DNA from: Synechococcales cyanobacterium 340R_concoct_173_sub
GTDB taxonomy: Bacteria > Cyanobacteriota > Cyanobacteriia > Leptolyngbyales > Leptolyngbyaceae
Direction of reading: 5' to 3'
NCBI GenBank assembly: GCA_025354065.1
Contig: JANXNM010000191.1
Location: 1 to 10,094, forward strand
DNA: 10,094 bases
Made by a program: the position numbers and the translations under genes. The notes beneath the pieces are model-generated. The model did no database searches. It was not told the origin of the DNA and was given only the letters and a program-made list of their open reading frames with translations. Shown here piece by piece: positions 1 through 6,292 of the stretch. Within the stretch, counting starts at the first letter, position 1. Each line of letters begins with the position of its first letter.

Positions 1-813
1 TTCCAATTCGGGCAGCACTGTTTGGTTGCCCATTTTCATCAGGGCCAAGGCCGCCGCTTTACGAGTTTCAGGCTCAGGATGTTGGTGCAATAGTTCCAGC
101 ACTTTTGGGATAGCAGGTTGATGTTGGATGTTACTAAGTGCAGTGGTTGCTTCGCTCCGAGCATCGCTGTCAGTGTCGTCTAAGGCTTGAATTAGAAGCG
201 CGATCGTGGCTTCATCTCGGGTTTCTAGGGCGATCGTGCCAAGCGTTGAAATCACAGCGGTTCGGACTTCAGGAATTGGGGAATCGATCGCCTTCATGAT
301 GTGAATTTTGGCCGCACTTCCAATAAAAGCCAACGCCCAAGTCGCCAGTCCTTTGGAATCTTTCGGCGTTTCAGGTGCGGCAATGACATCCAACAGCGCC
401 GCAACAGAAGCTTCCCCACTACGGGCTAATGCGCCTGTGACAGACGTTCGGACGACGGTATCGGGGTCATTTAATAAACTATGAATGAGAGTCGGTACAG
501 CAGTTGGATCGCCGATTAGGGTCAGGGTTTTGGCGGCGGCTCGGCGAACAACTGGGTTCGGGTGATGGGTGACGGCTTGGATTAGATAGGGGGTTGCGCT
601 GGTCCCGATCGCCCCGATCGCTTCTGCAAAGTGAAGTCGAGTGATGCCTCGTTTGTCGCCCAAGCTTTCGACCATTTGCTGAAGCGTGGTTTGGTCTTGG
701 GTATTGGTTGCCGCATCGAACGTTTTGCCCGTGATTTGGTGACGGACGGCTTCGTAAAGTGCGTCGGTTTCTTCAGAATTTAGGACATCCGGGCTGGGCT
801 GAGCATCTGACAT
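1..813 (-). CDS. HEAT-repeat protein of the phycobilin lyase type (CpeF/MpeV- or E/F-like), 3' end outside window
   Basis: Reading the minus strand from the ATG at 813 gives 271 codons with no stop, so the C-terminus lies beyond base 1. After an acidic N-terminus (MSDAQPSPDV) the protein is built of about 30-residue helical HEAT repeats, with patterns such as HPNPVVRRAAAKTLTLIGDP, NDPDTVVRTSVTGALARSGE and DDTDSDARSEATTALSNI. HEAT-like repeats are the scaffold of the CpcE/F, CpeY/Z and CpeF/MpeV bilin lyases and of the chaperone-like members. Position near cpeBA and a length approaching 300 residues favour a CpeF-like lyase, which in known systems attaches the doubly linked bilin to phycoerythrin beta; this is inference from context and remembered family features. 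NblB or another HEAT protein is the alternative. No Shine-Dalgarno is visible before 813, and the frame stays open upstream through a TTG (Met-Asn-Leu-Ser-Glu), so the start is uncertain. Confidence 0.75.
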   Translation of the reverse strand, partial: MSDAQPSPDVLNSEETDALYEAVRHQITGKTFDAATNTQDQTTLQQMVESLGDKRGITRLHFAEAIGAIGTSATPYLIQAVTHHPNPVVRRAAAKTLTLIGDPTAVPTLIHSLLNDPDTVVRTSVTGALARSGEASVAALLDVIAAPETPKDSKGLATWALAFIGSAAKIHIMKAIDSPIPEVRTAVISTLGTIALETRDEATIALLIQALDDTDSDARSEATTALSNIQHQPAIPKVLELLHQHPEPETRKAAALALMKMGNQTVLPELE

Positions 814-863
814 GGCGATCGGGGTTTCGGATAGATTCAAGTTCAGATTTACGAAAAAATTAT

Positions 864-1196
864 CAGAAAATTGGGTTTAAGATCCCGTGCTTCTAGCAGG
901 GCTTTGTATTAGGATATAGATGGTCACAGACCCGCCCAGATTTAAGATACTCCTAAATAAACAGCAAGGTTGAAAGTCCTGTCAGGGTTGCGATCAGAAA
1001 CAGGGGAAGCAGAAAAGGCAATGGAAAGTCCAACCTTGGAAGCAAACAAGTATTTTACTTGCGTACAAAACAGAAAAGTCGCCATAGGGCATTGGGAGAC
1101 TTAAAACGGACATGGAGAGAAGGTAAGACTGGCTTGCCAGCACATCTCGATGAAGTGTCAAGAATCACCGTTGCTTTAGCTCGGTGAGTATGTCAA
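864..1196 (+). mobile_element. Non-autonomous, internally deleted IS200/IS605-type element with omega-RNA-like right end
   Basis: The left end (864-905: a GGGTTTAA motif followed by an imperfect hairpin around CCCGTGC-TTCTA-GCAGGG) matches the left end of the full element at 3078-3115. The right end (about 1074-1196) aligns almost base for base with 4630-4753. Shared blocks include AAAGTCG, ATAGGG, GGAGAG, TAAGACTG, AAGAATCACCGTTGCTT and GGTGAGT, with both copies finishing in TCAA. Both copies follow a TTAT (860-863 here). Between the ends are only about 170 bases with no transposase reading frame, so this is a short derivative that could move only with TnpA supplied in trans. The right-end hairpin has lost one pair of its 6-bp stem (CACCG/CGGTG retained). 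The exact termini are inferred from the two-copy comparison. Confidence 0.75.
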
Positions 1197-1216
1197 TCCT
1201 TAATTTGGCTGCGGAG
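1074..1216 (+). ncRNA. Putative orphan omega RNA (reRNA) scaffold plus guide of the short element
   Basis: This stretch corresponds to the part of the full element that encodes the 3' end of tnpB and, in the IS200/IS605 family, the guide RNA scaffold. It keeps the terminal hairpin (1166-1186) and conserved GGAGAG and AAGACTG blocks although no protein frame remains. That is compatible with RNA-level conservation or with a recent deletion. Any guide would be the bases just after 1196, within the 3' end of the small gene at 1193-1399 and antisense to it. Transcription is not shown. Confidence 0.4.
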
Positions 1217-1399
1217 CTGGGCGAGTGCCGCTTCAATTTTTGCAAGTTCTGGGTCGAGTTGAGCCATCAGCATTGATTTTGTCAGCTTTGCTTTTTTGGC
1301 GGTTTCGGTGCTTTCTTCAATCAAACGATCGCGGTATTGCTCTAATTCAGCAATCACTTCAGAAATGTCTTGAGTCGTTGCGGGGGCGATGTCCGTCAT
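1193..1399 (-). CDS. Small helical/coiled-coil hypothetical protein, C-terminus altered by IS end
   Basis: A 68-residue protein starting at ATG 1399, with an AGGA Shine-Dalgarno at 1407-1410, seven bases upstream. It is charged, lacks Cys and Trp, and looks mostly helical: EVIAELEQYRDRLIEEST, then a Lys-rich stretch AKKAKLTKSMLMAQLD, then a heptad-like end (LAKIEAALAQLRSQIKD). The pattern recalls small uncharacterised cyanobacterial proteins, but I cannot assign a function. It is divergent from cpeB and points the same way as the HEAT-repeat gene, so the two may have been co-transcribed before the short mobile element separated them. The stop codon TGA (1195-1193) lies in the terminal TCAA of that element, so the native last residues were probably different. 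The ordered amphipathic pattern, good ribosome site and conserved-looking spacing argue that it is a real gene and not a chance frame. Confidence 0.65.
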   Translation of the reverse strand: MTDIAPATTQDISEVIAELEQYRDRLIEESTETAKKAKLTKSMLMAQLDPELAKIEAALAQLRSQIKD

Positions 1400-1515
1400 T
1401 TTGGCTTCCTAAGGTTGGTTTGTTAATTGAATTGAGTCTCTATTTTCTGCGATCGCCTGTCCCTTCTGTCTAGTTGTGTTCGCAAATGTTGAGCGATGGT
1501 TAGAAATGGTGTCTA

Positions 1516-1531
1516 TTGTTACGGATTGTTT
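1516..1531 (+). promoter_or_regulatory. TTGTTA-N4-TTGTTT direct repeat upstream of cpeB (candidate light-regulation box)
   Basis: TTGTTA (1516-1521) and TTGTTT (1526-1531) are separated by four bases, about 100 bases before the cpeB start. In Fremyella/Calothrix a TTGTTA-N4-TTGTTA direct repeat in the cpeBA promoter is a known protein-binding site (RcaA/PepB), quoted from memory. The match here is five of six in the second half-site. No confident -35/-10 pair was identified around it. Confidence 0.45.
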
Positions 1532-1586
1532 CTTACTTTCATTTAACCGGGGTTTCGGTCGAGGTATCCCTTTAGTGTGATGAGGG

Positions 1587-1605
1587 CTTGAGTAATCAAG
1601 TTTTT
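1587..1605 (+). terminator. Stem-loop plus T5 in the cpeB leader (possible attenuator)
   Basis: CTTGA (1587-1591), loop GTAA and TCAAG (1596-1600) are followed directly by TTTTT, ending about 30 bases before the cpeB ATG and ahead of its ribosome site. It has the shape of a small intrinsic terminator or attenuator. The stem is only five pairs and A/T-rich, so termination would be weak. Confidence 0.3.
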
Positions 1606-1607
1606 AA

Positions 1608-2189
<582 letters not shown>

Positions 2190-2241
2190 TTGCATTCGCA
2201 TGTGTGCGTTTCGCTTTGCCAGTTCGATAGTCAATGCTTGA

Positions 2242-2763
<522 letters not shown>

Positions 2764-2807
2764 TTCTTCTAGGGTTGCGGGTTTGCTCATAACCTAAGAC
2801 TTACATC

Positions 2808-2851
2808 ATGCGCTGTTTCTGGCTTTGGCTGGGGATGGCGCATTTTGTTTG
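2808..2851 (+). terminator. Possible cpeBA terminator
   Basis: ATGCGC (2808-2813) can pair with GCGCAT (2838-2843), and the right arm is followed by TTTTGTTTGG. The loop is long (24 bases) and poorly structured, so this is a weak intrinsic-terminator candidate 45 bases after the cpeA stop. No better candidate is seen close to the stop. Confidence 0.35.
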
Positions 2852-2906
2852 GATTTGAATCTTACGGTTGAAATTTAGATTGGACTACGCTCTAATTGTT
2901 CAAACA

Positions 2907-2939
2907 CCGATCGCACTTGTAAACAGCAAGAACGATCGG
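2907..2939. repeat. Inverted repeat / hairpin between cpeA and the next ORF
   Basis: CCGATCG (2907-2913) pairs with CGATCGG (2933-2939), and inside it CTTG pairs with CAAG around a seven-base loop. This makes an 11-pair hairpin with a 2x2 internal loop. It lacks a following T-run. It could stabilise the 3' end of the cpeBA transcript or be a HIP1-like palindrome cluster. Confidence 0.45.
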
Positions 2940-2980
2940 CTGACCTCAAACCTGAATATCACTAAAGGCCAAGGCTAAAA

Positions 2981-3094
2981 ATGAATATCACACGAGTTGA
3001 ACGCGATGGCGTGGAATTTTTCACGATCGACGAGACTGGAGAATCGGGAATGTCCGAATCTGGACTTGGGCGTTTATCGGAAGAATGGGTTTAA
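2981..3094 (+). pseudogene. N-terminal fragment of a hypothetical gene, cut by the IS605-type element
   Basis: The ATG at 2981, preceded by AAGG (2971-2974), opens a frame reading MNITRVERDGVEFFTIDETG and then ESGMSESGLGRL. This continues into the left end of the mobile element (SEEWV) and stops at TAA 3092-3094. Host-encoded residues end at about residue 32. The start resembles, from memory, the N-terminus of a recurrent uncharacterised cyanobacterial family beginning with an IERxGxEFFT-like motif followed by GMSxSGLARLCG, often thought to bind DNA. The expected next residues are replaced by element sequence. This is therefore read as an interrupted gene, not a complete 37-residue protein. 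Confidence 0.55.
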
Positions 3095-3098
3095 AACC

Positions 3099-3115
3099 CC
3101 GTCCTTCTAGGACGG
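3099..3115. repeat. Left-end subterminal hairpin of the IS605-type element
   Basis: A perfect six-pair stem CCGTCC/GGACGG with loop TTCTA. It overlaps the 3' end of tnpA (the stop codon is in the loop) and is flanked by A- and T-rich runs, so it may also end transcription. TnpA of this family recognises such hairpins. Confidence 0.7.
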
Positions 3116-3508
3116 CTTTTCTTGGTTTTGAATATACTCCTTAAGTATATCTAAAGGCGCTCCACCGATAGAAGATACAAAATAGCTTGGACTCCAAAGA
3201 GCATCTTTACCATAGGGCTTAGGATAACCAGCTTGCCCATATCTTCGACTTGAAACACCTTTCAAAACATTAACTATTTGAGATACAGACAACTTAGGCG
3301 GGTACTCAATCAAGGCATGGATATGATCTGATTCGCCATTAAATTCCTGTACTTGAAAATCCCTCTTTACTCCTACTTCTCTAAAAGATTTTTCAATCGC
3401 AGCAAGACTTTCAGAAGTAAAGATTTTTCGCCTATATTTTGTAACGCAGACCAAATGTATTTTAAGGTCAGAAATACTATGCCTTTCTTTGCGTAAACTG
3501 GTTGTCAT
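3107..3508 (-). CDS. tnpA: IS200/IS605 family transposase TnpA (Y1 HUH)
   Basis: A 133-residue protein, the normal size for the Y1 transposases that cut and rejoin single-stranded DNA at IS200/IS605 ends. The HUH metal-binding motif is seen as His62-Ile-His64 in ESDHIHALIEYPP, and the catalytic tyrosine is Tyr125 in ILKEYIQNQ, with the customary Gln residues after it. The N-terminal VCVTKYRRKIF and the RYG-to-LWSPSYFVSSIG segment are also family signatures. Translation starts at ATG 3508 and ends at TAG within the left-end hairpin. The gene diverges from tnpB. No frameshift or missing key residue was seen, so it appears functional and could also mobilise the short copy at 864-1196. Confidence 0.93.
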   Translation of the reverse strand: MTTSLRKERHSISDLKIHLVCVTKYRRKIFTSESLAAIEKSFREVGVKRDFQVQEFNGESDHIHALIEYPPKLSVSQIVNVLKGVSSRRYGQAGYPKPYGKDALWSPSYFVSSIGGAPLDILKEYIQNQEKPS

Positions 3509-3559
3509 TCTAAGCAGACCAATGGATAATACACCTACAGACCAACTTTAGCATAAGCA

Positions 3560-4744
3560 ATGAAAGCTAGGTATCAATACAGATTTTACCCGACTGACCA
3601 ACAACAAAAGAGCTTTGCTCAATTGTTCGGTTGTGTCCGTGTGGTCTGGAATGATGCTTTAGCGCTTTGCAAGGCTTCTGGCAAAGCAATTGGCGTTAAC
3701 AAGCTTTCGGCTATGCTTACTCAGTCCAAAAAGACCGAAGAAAGACAATGGCTTAAAGATGTATCGTCTGTACCGTTACAGCAATCCTTAAGATATTTAG
3801 ATGTTGCCTATCGCAACTTTTTTAATTCTCTAAAAGGAAAGCGAAAAGGGAAAAAAGTTGGCTCGCCAAAATTCAAAAAGAGAACCAATAATCAATCTGC
3901 TGAGTTTACCAAAGCGGCGTTTTCCCTTTCTGGAGATAGTGTTTATCTAGCCAAGATAGGAGATATCAAGCCAGTATGGTCTAGAAAACTGCCATCAGAG
4001 CCTAGCTCTGTAACGGTAATCAAAGACTGTGCTAGTCGATATTTTCTTAGCTTTGTAGTGGATATAGAGCCAGAACATATTGAGCCAATTAATTCATCGG
4101 TAGGGATCGATCTAGGTGTTAAAACGTTTGCTGTACTCAGTACTGGCGAAAAGTTTCAAAGCCCTGATTATTCCAAACTAGACAGAAAAATTAGAAAGTT
4201 ACAGCGCAAATTAGCAAGGCAATCTAAAGGCTCTAATAGACGGCATAGAATCCGTTTGAGAATAGCCAAAAAGCATAACAAAATTGCTGATACTCGCAAT
4301 AACTTTCTGCATAAAGTCTCTACTGAAGTGGTTCGCAAAAACCAAGCAATCACTTTAGAAGATCTCAATGTTTCTGGCATGGTCAAAAACCGCAAGCTTG
4401 CAAGAGCAATTAGTCAGCAAGGATGGAGAGAATTTAGGACTCTTTGCAAAGCTAAATCTGAAAAGTATGGCAGAACGTTCTCAACAGTTAGCCGTTGGGA
4501 GCCTACGAGCCAAGTCTGCTCAGATTGTGGCTATCAATGGGGCAAGTTAGATCTTAGTATCAGAACTGTTACTTGCCTAAGTTGTGGGACTACTCACGAC
4601 CGTGATGAGAATGCTGCTAAAAATATAGATAAAGTCGGGATAGGGAACTGCCACGACTCTAAACGAACGCGGAGAGACAATAAGACTGCCTCGGTAGCAA
4701 GTCTCAGTGATGCGTTAAGAATCACCGTTGCTTCAGCACGGTGA
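3560..4744 (+). CDS. tnpB: RNA-guided nuclease TnpB (IS605 OrfB)
   Basis: A 394-residue TnpB, the family of omega-RNA-guided DNA nucleases ancestral to Cas12. Order: N-terminal helix-turn-helix/WED region (RYQYRFYPTDQQQKSFAQLF, about 5-35), a Lys/Arg-rich linker (91-108), RuvC-I with Asp184 (GIDLGVKTF), RuvC-II with Glu267 (TLEDLNVSGM), a four-Cys zinc ribbon (Cys320, Cys323, Cys339, Cys342) and RuvC-III DRDENAAKNI (347-356). The catalytic triad is intact, which argues against a repurposed nuclease-dead (TldR-like) protein. The last 35-40 codons run through the conserved guide-RNA scaffold and end at a TGA in the right-end hairpin. No clear ribosome site precedes ATG 3560. TnpB is known to cut empty donor sites next to the transposon-adjacent motif and so help retain the element. 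Confidence 0.93.
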   Translation: MKARYQYRFYPTDQQQKSFAQLFGCVRVVWNDALALCKASGKAIGVNKLSAMLTQSKKTEERQWLKDVSSVPLQQSLRYLDVAYRNFFNSLKGKRKGKKVGSPKFKKRTNNQSAEFTKAAFSLSGDSVYLAKIGDIKPVWSRKLPSEPSSVTVIKDCASRYFLSFVVDIEPEHIEPINSSVGIDLGVKTFAVLSTGEKFQSPDYSKLDRKIRKLQRKLARQSKGSNRRHRIRLRIAKKHNKIADTRNNFLHKVSTEVVRKNQAITLEDLNVSGMVKNRKLARAISQQGWREFRTLCKAKSEKYGRTFSTVSRWEPTSQVCSDCGYQWGKLDLSIRTVTCLSCGTTHDRDENAAKNIDKVGIGNCHDSKRTRRDNKTASVASLSDALRITVASAR

Positions 4745-4773
4745 GTGTTTCAACTGGTTTTACAAAAAGCGAT
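4600..4773 (+). ncRNA. Predicted omega RNA (reRNA) of the full IS605-type element with its guide
   Basis: In this family the guide RNA is made from the tnpB 3' end and right end, and the guide is the host sequence just outside the element. The block 4630-4753 is the best-conserved part shared with the short copy and ends in the hairpin 4723-4743. The guide would begin at 4754. Boundaries are inferred from family knowledge; the 5' limit is a guess. Confidence 0.45.
4723..4743. repeat. Right-end subterminal hairpin of the IS605-type element
   Basis: CACCGT (4723-4728) pairs with ACGGTG (4738-4743) around a nine-base loop. It carries the tnpB stop codon and is repeated in the short copy at 1166-1186. 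It is both a TnpA substrate and part of the presumed omega RNA. Confidence 0.7.
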
Positions 4774-5026
4774 CCGAATGCGAGTTCAGATCACTGCCAC
4801 GGAACTGATTGAGATTAAGACGGTCGATCGGTGGAAAGACGCAGTAGGCCACATCTTAGCCAAAGCCCACAGATATCCAAACCATGCCAAACGACTTCAT
4901 TTGTTCAGTTCAGAAGAACCGATATTAGAGACGATCGAACAAGTCTGCACCCCGCACAATATCCGCGTCACTTACGAGAAGGTCGATCGGCCCAAACTCA
5001 ACCCCAGCAACTCTAAATCAATCTAG
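4745..5026 (+). CDS. Hypothetical protein, probably 5'-truncated by the IS insertion
   Basis: The frame runs from a GTG inside the element's right end (4745), or from ATG 4778, to TAG 5024-5026, giving 93 or 82 residues. No ribosome site precedes either start. The sequence looks like genuine protein: VQITATELIEIKTVDRWKDA, then ILAKAHRYPNHAKRLHLF and SSEEPILETIEQVCTPHNIR, ending in VTYEKVDRPKLNPS. A mixed alpha/beta fold with a basic centre is likely, but I do not recognise the family. It may be the C-terminal part of the gene begun at 2981, or a separate gene that lost its start. Joining 3077 to 4754 puts the two frames out of register by one base, whereas taking the left boundary one base earlier restores a continuous frame, so the insertion boundary decides this. 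Confidence 0.5.
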   Translation: MFQLVLQKAIRMRVQITATELIEIKTVDRWKDAVGHILAKAHRYPNHAKRLHLFSSEEPILETIEQVCTPHNIRVTYEKVDRPKLNPSNSKSI

Positions 5027-5034
5027 AGATCCAC

Positions 5035-5071
5035 AAAAAAATTGCCGTAGTCCTGATTAAGGGATTGCGGC
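5035..5071 (-). terminator. Intrinsic terminator facing minus strand (hairpin then T7)
   Basis: GCCGTAGTCC (5044-5053) pairs with GGATTGCGGC (5062-5071), ten pairs including two G-U, with an eight-base loop. Read on the minus strand the hairpin is followed by AATTTTTTT (5043-5035), the classic terminator form. On the plus strand the trailing sequence is not T-rich, although the hairpin could still protect the end of the 4745-5026 transcript. No convincing minus-strand gene enters it. Confidence 0.5.
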
Positions 5072-5473
5072 GATCGTTCTAGAGTATTTAAGATTCGTTC
5101 TATCGAAACGGTGATATTGAATCTCGGAAAAATTGTCAGCCATAAAGAACTGAAATATAGACCAGATTAGCGTTTGGCACTCTTAGCTACCCGAAGGCGA
5201 ACCAATGTTGAAAGAATTTGTAAAATCACGAGTCAGTACCAATTGATGAAGCTCCAGTCTTAAAGAGTTGCTTGACTTATCAAGTCCTCTCTATGTAAAT
5301 CAATGTAACAGATTGTATTGAGTTTTGTAAACAAAGTCTTGATCTTTTTCACAAAACCCGATCGGTTCTCCCCAAAAACTGAAATTTCAAGCCCGATCGC
5401 CTCGCGCAAATCCTCTTCAACCCCGATTTTTCCATGCAGCCATCTGACGGACTCAATCAACCCCGCTCTTCTC
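5072..5473. other. Spacer without a convincing gene
   Basis: About 400 bases of mixed composition, A/T-rich around 5100-5350. Both strands hold only short frames. The plus frame 5318-5512 leads into the ankyrin pseudogene but is not ankyrin-like until about 5474. The minus frame 5260-5505 is the longest competitor and has no recognisable domain. I see no RNA gene. Confidence 0.5.
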
Positions 5474-5882
5474 GGCAGCGCCACCTTCTGTAACGACCTC
5501 AACACTGTCTAAATGCTCTTGCAATCTGGAATAAACCTCAACCACACTTCACCGAGCCAACACACCGCTTATGTGGGCAGCAGGCGAAGGCTACAACGAG
5601 ATTTGTATTGCTCTCCTCAATGCAGGCGCTGAAACCGATATTCTCAATGCCACTAACTACACTGCCGGATCAGATCTAAATGCCCGTAACCTCGGCGATT
5701 GGACTTCCTTGATGATGACCGCTGCTCGAAATGACTTAACCCGTGCTCGAATTTCTTTTGTTCCAAGGCGCAGACTTTAGCCCTCGCAATAGATGGGAGC
5801 CACCGCCCTCGACGAAGCTAAAAAATCATTCCGAAGCACCGCTGCAATGGCCCTTCTACCTACCACTGGAGCCACTGAGTAA
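5474..5882 (+). pseudogene. Ankyrin-repeat protein, decayed (nonsense, frameshifts and deletion)
   Basis: Pieces in successive frames spell ankyrin repeats. The first is TFCNDLNTV, a TAA (5510-5512) where Lys is expected, then MLLQSGINLNHTSPSQHTA. After a shift near 5567-5571 comes LMWAAGEGYNEICIALLNAG and AETDILNATNYTA. An apparent loss of roughly 20 codons near 5666 follows, then GSDLNARNLGDWTSLMMTAA. After a second shift near 5743 comes VLEFLLFQGADFSPRNRW. After a third near 5796 comes GATALDEAKK, ending at TAA 5880-5882. The order and spacing fit the C-terminal three to four repeats of one ankyrin protein, a protein-binding scaffold of unknown partner. The N-terminal part is not recognisable. 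At least four lesions make it non-functional. Confidence 0.75.
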
Positions 5883-6292
5883 TAGGCATAATAGGCCAAA
5901 TAATCGTCTCAAAAAGAGGCTGAAACCCACGACTGGCGGGCACCCAAAAACAAGTCTAGAATCTGCCAATCTGAGAATGGACTGTGAACTAATATTAAGA
6001 AATCTCAAGTTCCAGTGCTTTGTAACATGAATGGCTGCAATGGCATTGTATAAGAGATTTTGAAGGGTTTAGATTACAAGCAAAAGTTGACAAGCTTTAG
6101 AACGTCCTACGTCACACGTTACTCAGATGAGATTTCAGATGAGCACCGATAAATTGACTAGATGTTTTACGATTTAAACAATGCTGTCTTTTAATCTTCC
6201 GGTCTGTAAAAGCAGGCTGAAAACCGGGGCGATCGCCCTAGGTGAAGCAAAACACAAACATTTACTAAACAGTAAATTTAGGAGAATTAAAA
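5883..6292 (+). promoter_or_regulatory. cpcB upstream region and leader
   Basis: Some 410 bases without a credible gene, expected to hold the cpcBA promoter. A TTGACA lies at 6087-6092 and TTGACT at 6154-6159, but neither has a convincing -10 at 16-18 bases. Other features are a tandem TCAGATGAG repeat (6123-6143) and a GGGCGATCGCCC palindrome (6227-6238, HIP1 core). Near the gene is a small hairpin TTTACT-AAAC-AGTAAA (6261-6276) just ahead of the Shine-Dalgarno AGGAG (6280-6284). Confidence 0.5.
6123..6143. repeat. Direct repeat TCAGATGAG-ATT-TCAGATGAG upstream of cpcB
   Basis: Two identical nine-base copies (6123-6131, 6135-6143) start 12 bases apart, about 150 bases before cpcB. Response regulators of the OmpR/RcaC class often bind near-helical direct repeats, so an operator is possible. 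It does not match the known L box (TTGCACA repeats). Confidence 0.35.

Larger units (their letters stand above)
3078..4753 (+). mobile_element. Complete IS605-type element (IS200/IS605 family) with divergent tnpA and tnpB
   Basis: The element contains intact HUH transposase tnpA (minus) and tnpB (plus), each close to an end, with a 51-base divergent gap. Left end: hairpin CCGTCC-TTCTA-GGACGG (3099-3115). Right end: hairpin CACCGT-(9)-ACGGTG (4723-4743). There are no terminal inverted repeats and no target duplication, as expected for this family, which transposes as single-stranded circles through subterminal hairpins. The start (after TTAT, 3074-3077) and end (TCAA, 4750-4753) were set by comparison with the short copy at 864-1196; either may be off by a base or two. 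Catalytic residues of both proteins are present, so it may be active. Confidence 0.85.

Noticed and set aside
864..1196. CRISPR-like or retron-like RNA locus
   Set aside because: No spaced repeats and no reverse transcriptase; the block is explained by homology to the IS605-type right end.
3560..4744. TnpB as a nuclease-dead, repurposed TldR-like regulator
   Set aside because: Asp184, Glu267, the DRD of RuvC-III and all four zinc cysteines are present, and tnpA with both element ends is intact.
5260..5505. Minus-strand 81-codon frame with a passing likeness to a transposase C-terminus
   Set aside because: No catalytic motif, a start only at GTG behind a stop, no ribosome site, and it overlaps the plus-strand ankyrin relic. 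The likeness is too weak to name.
5883..6292. L-box (TTGCACA repeat) of RcaC upstream of cpcB
   Set aside because: Searched by eye on both strands and not found; only an unrelated TCAGATGAG repeat is present.
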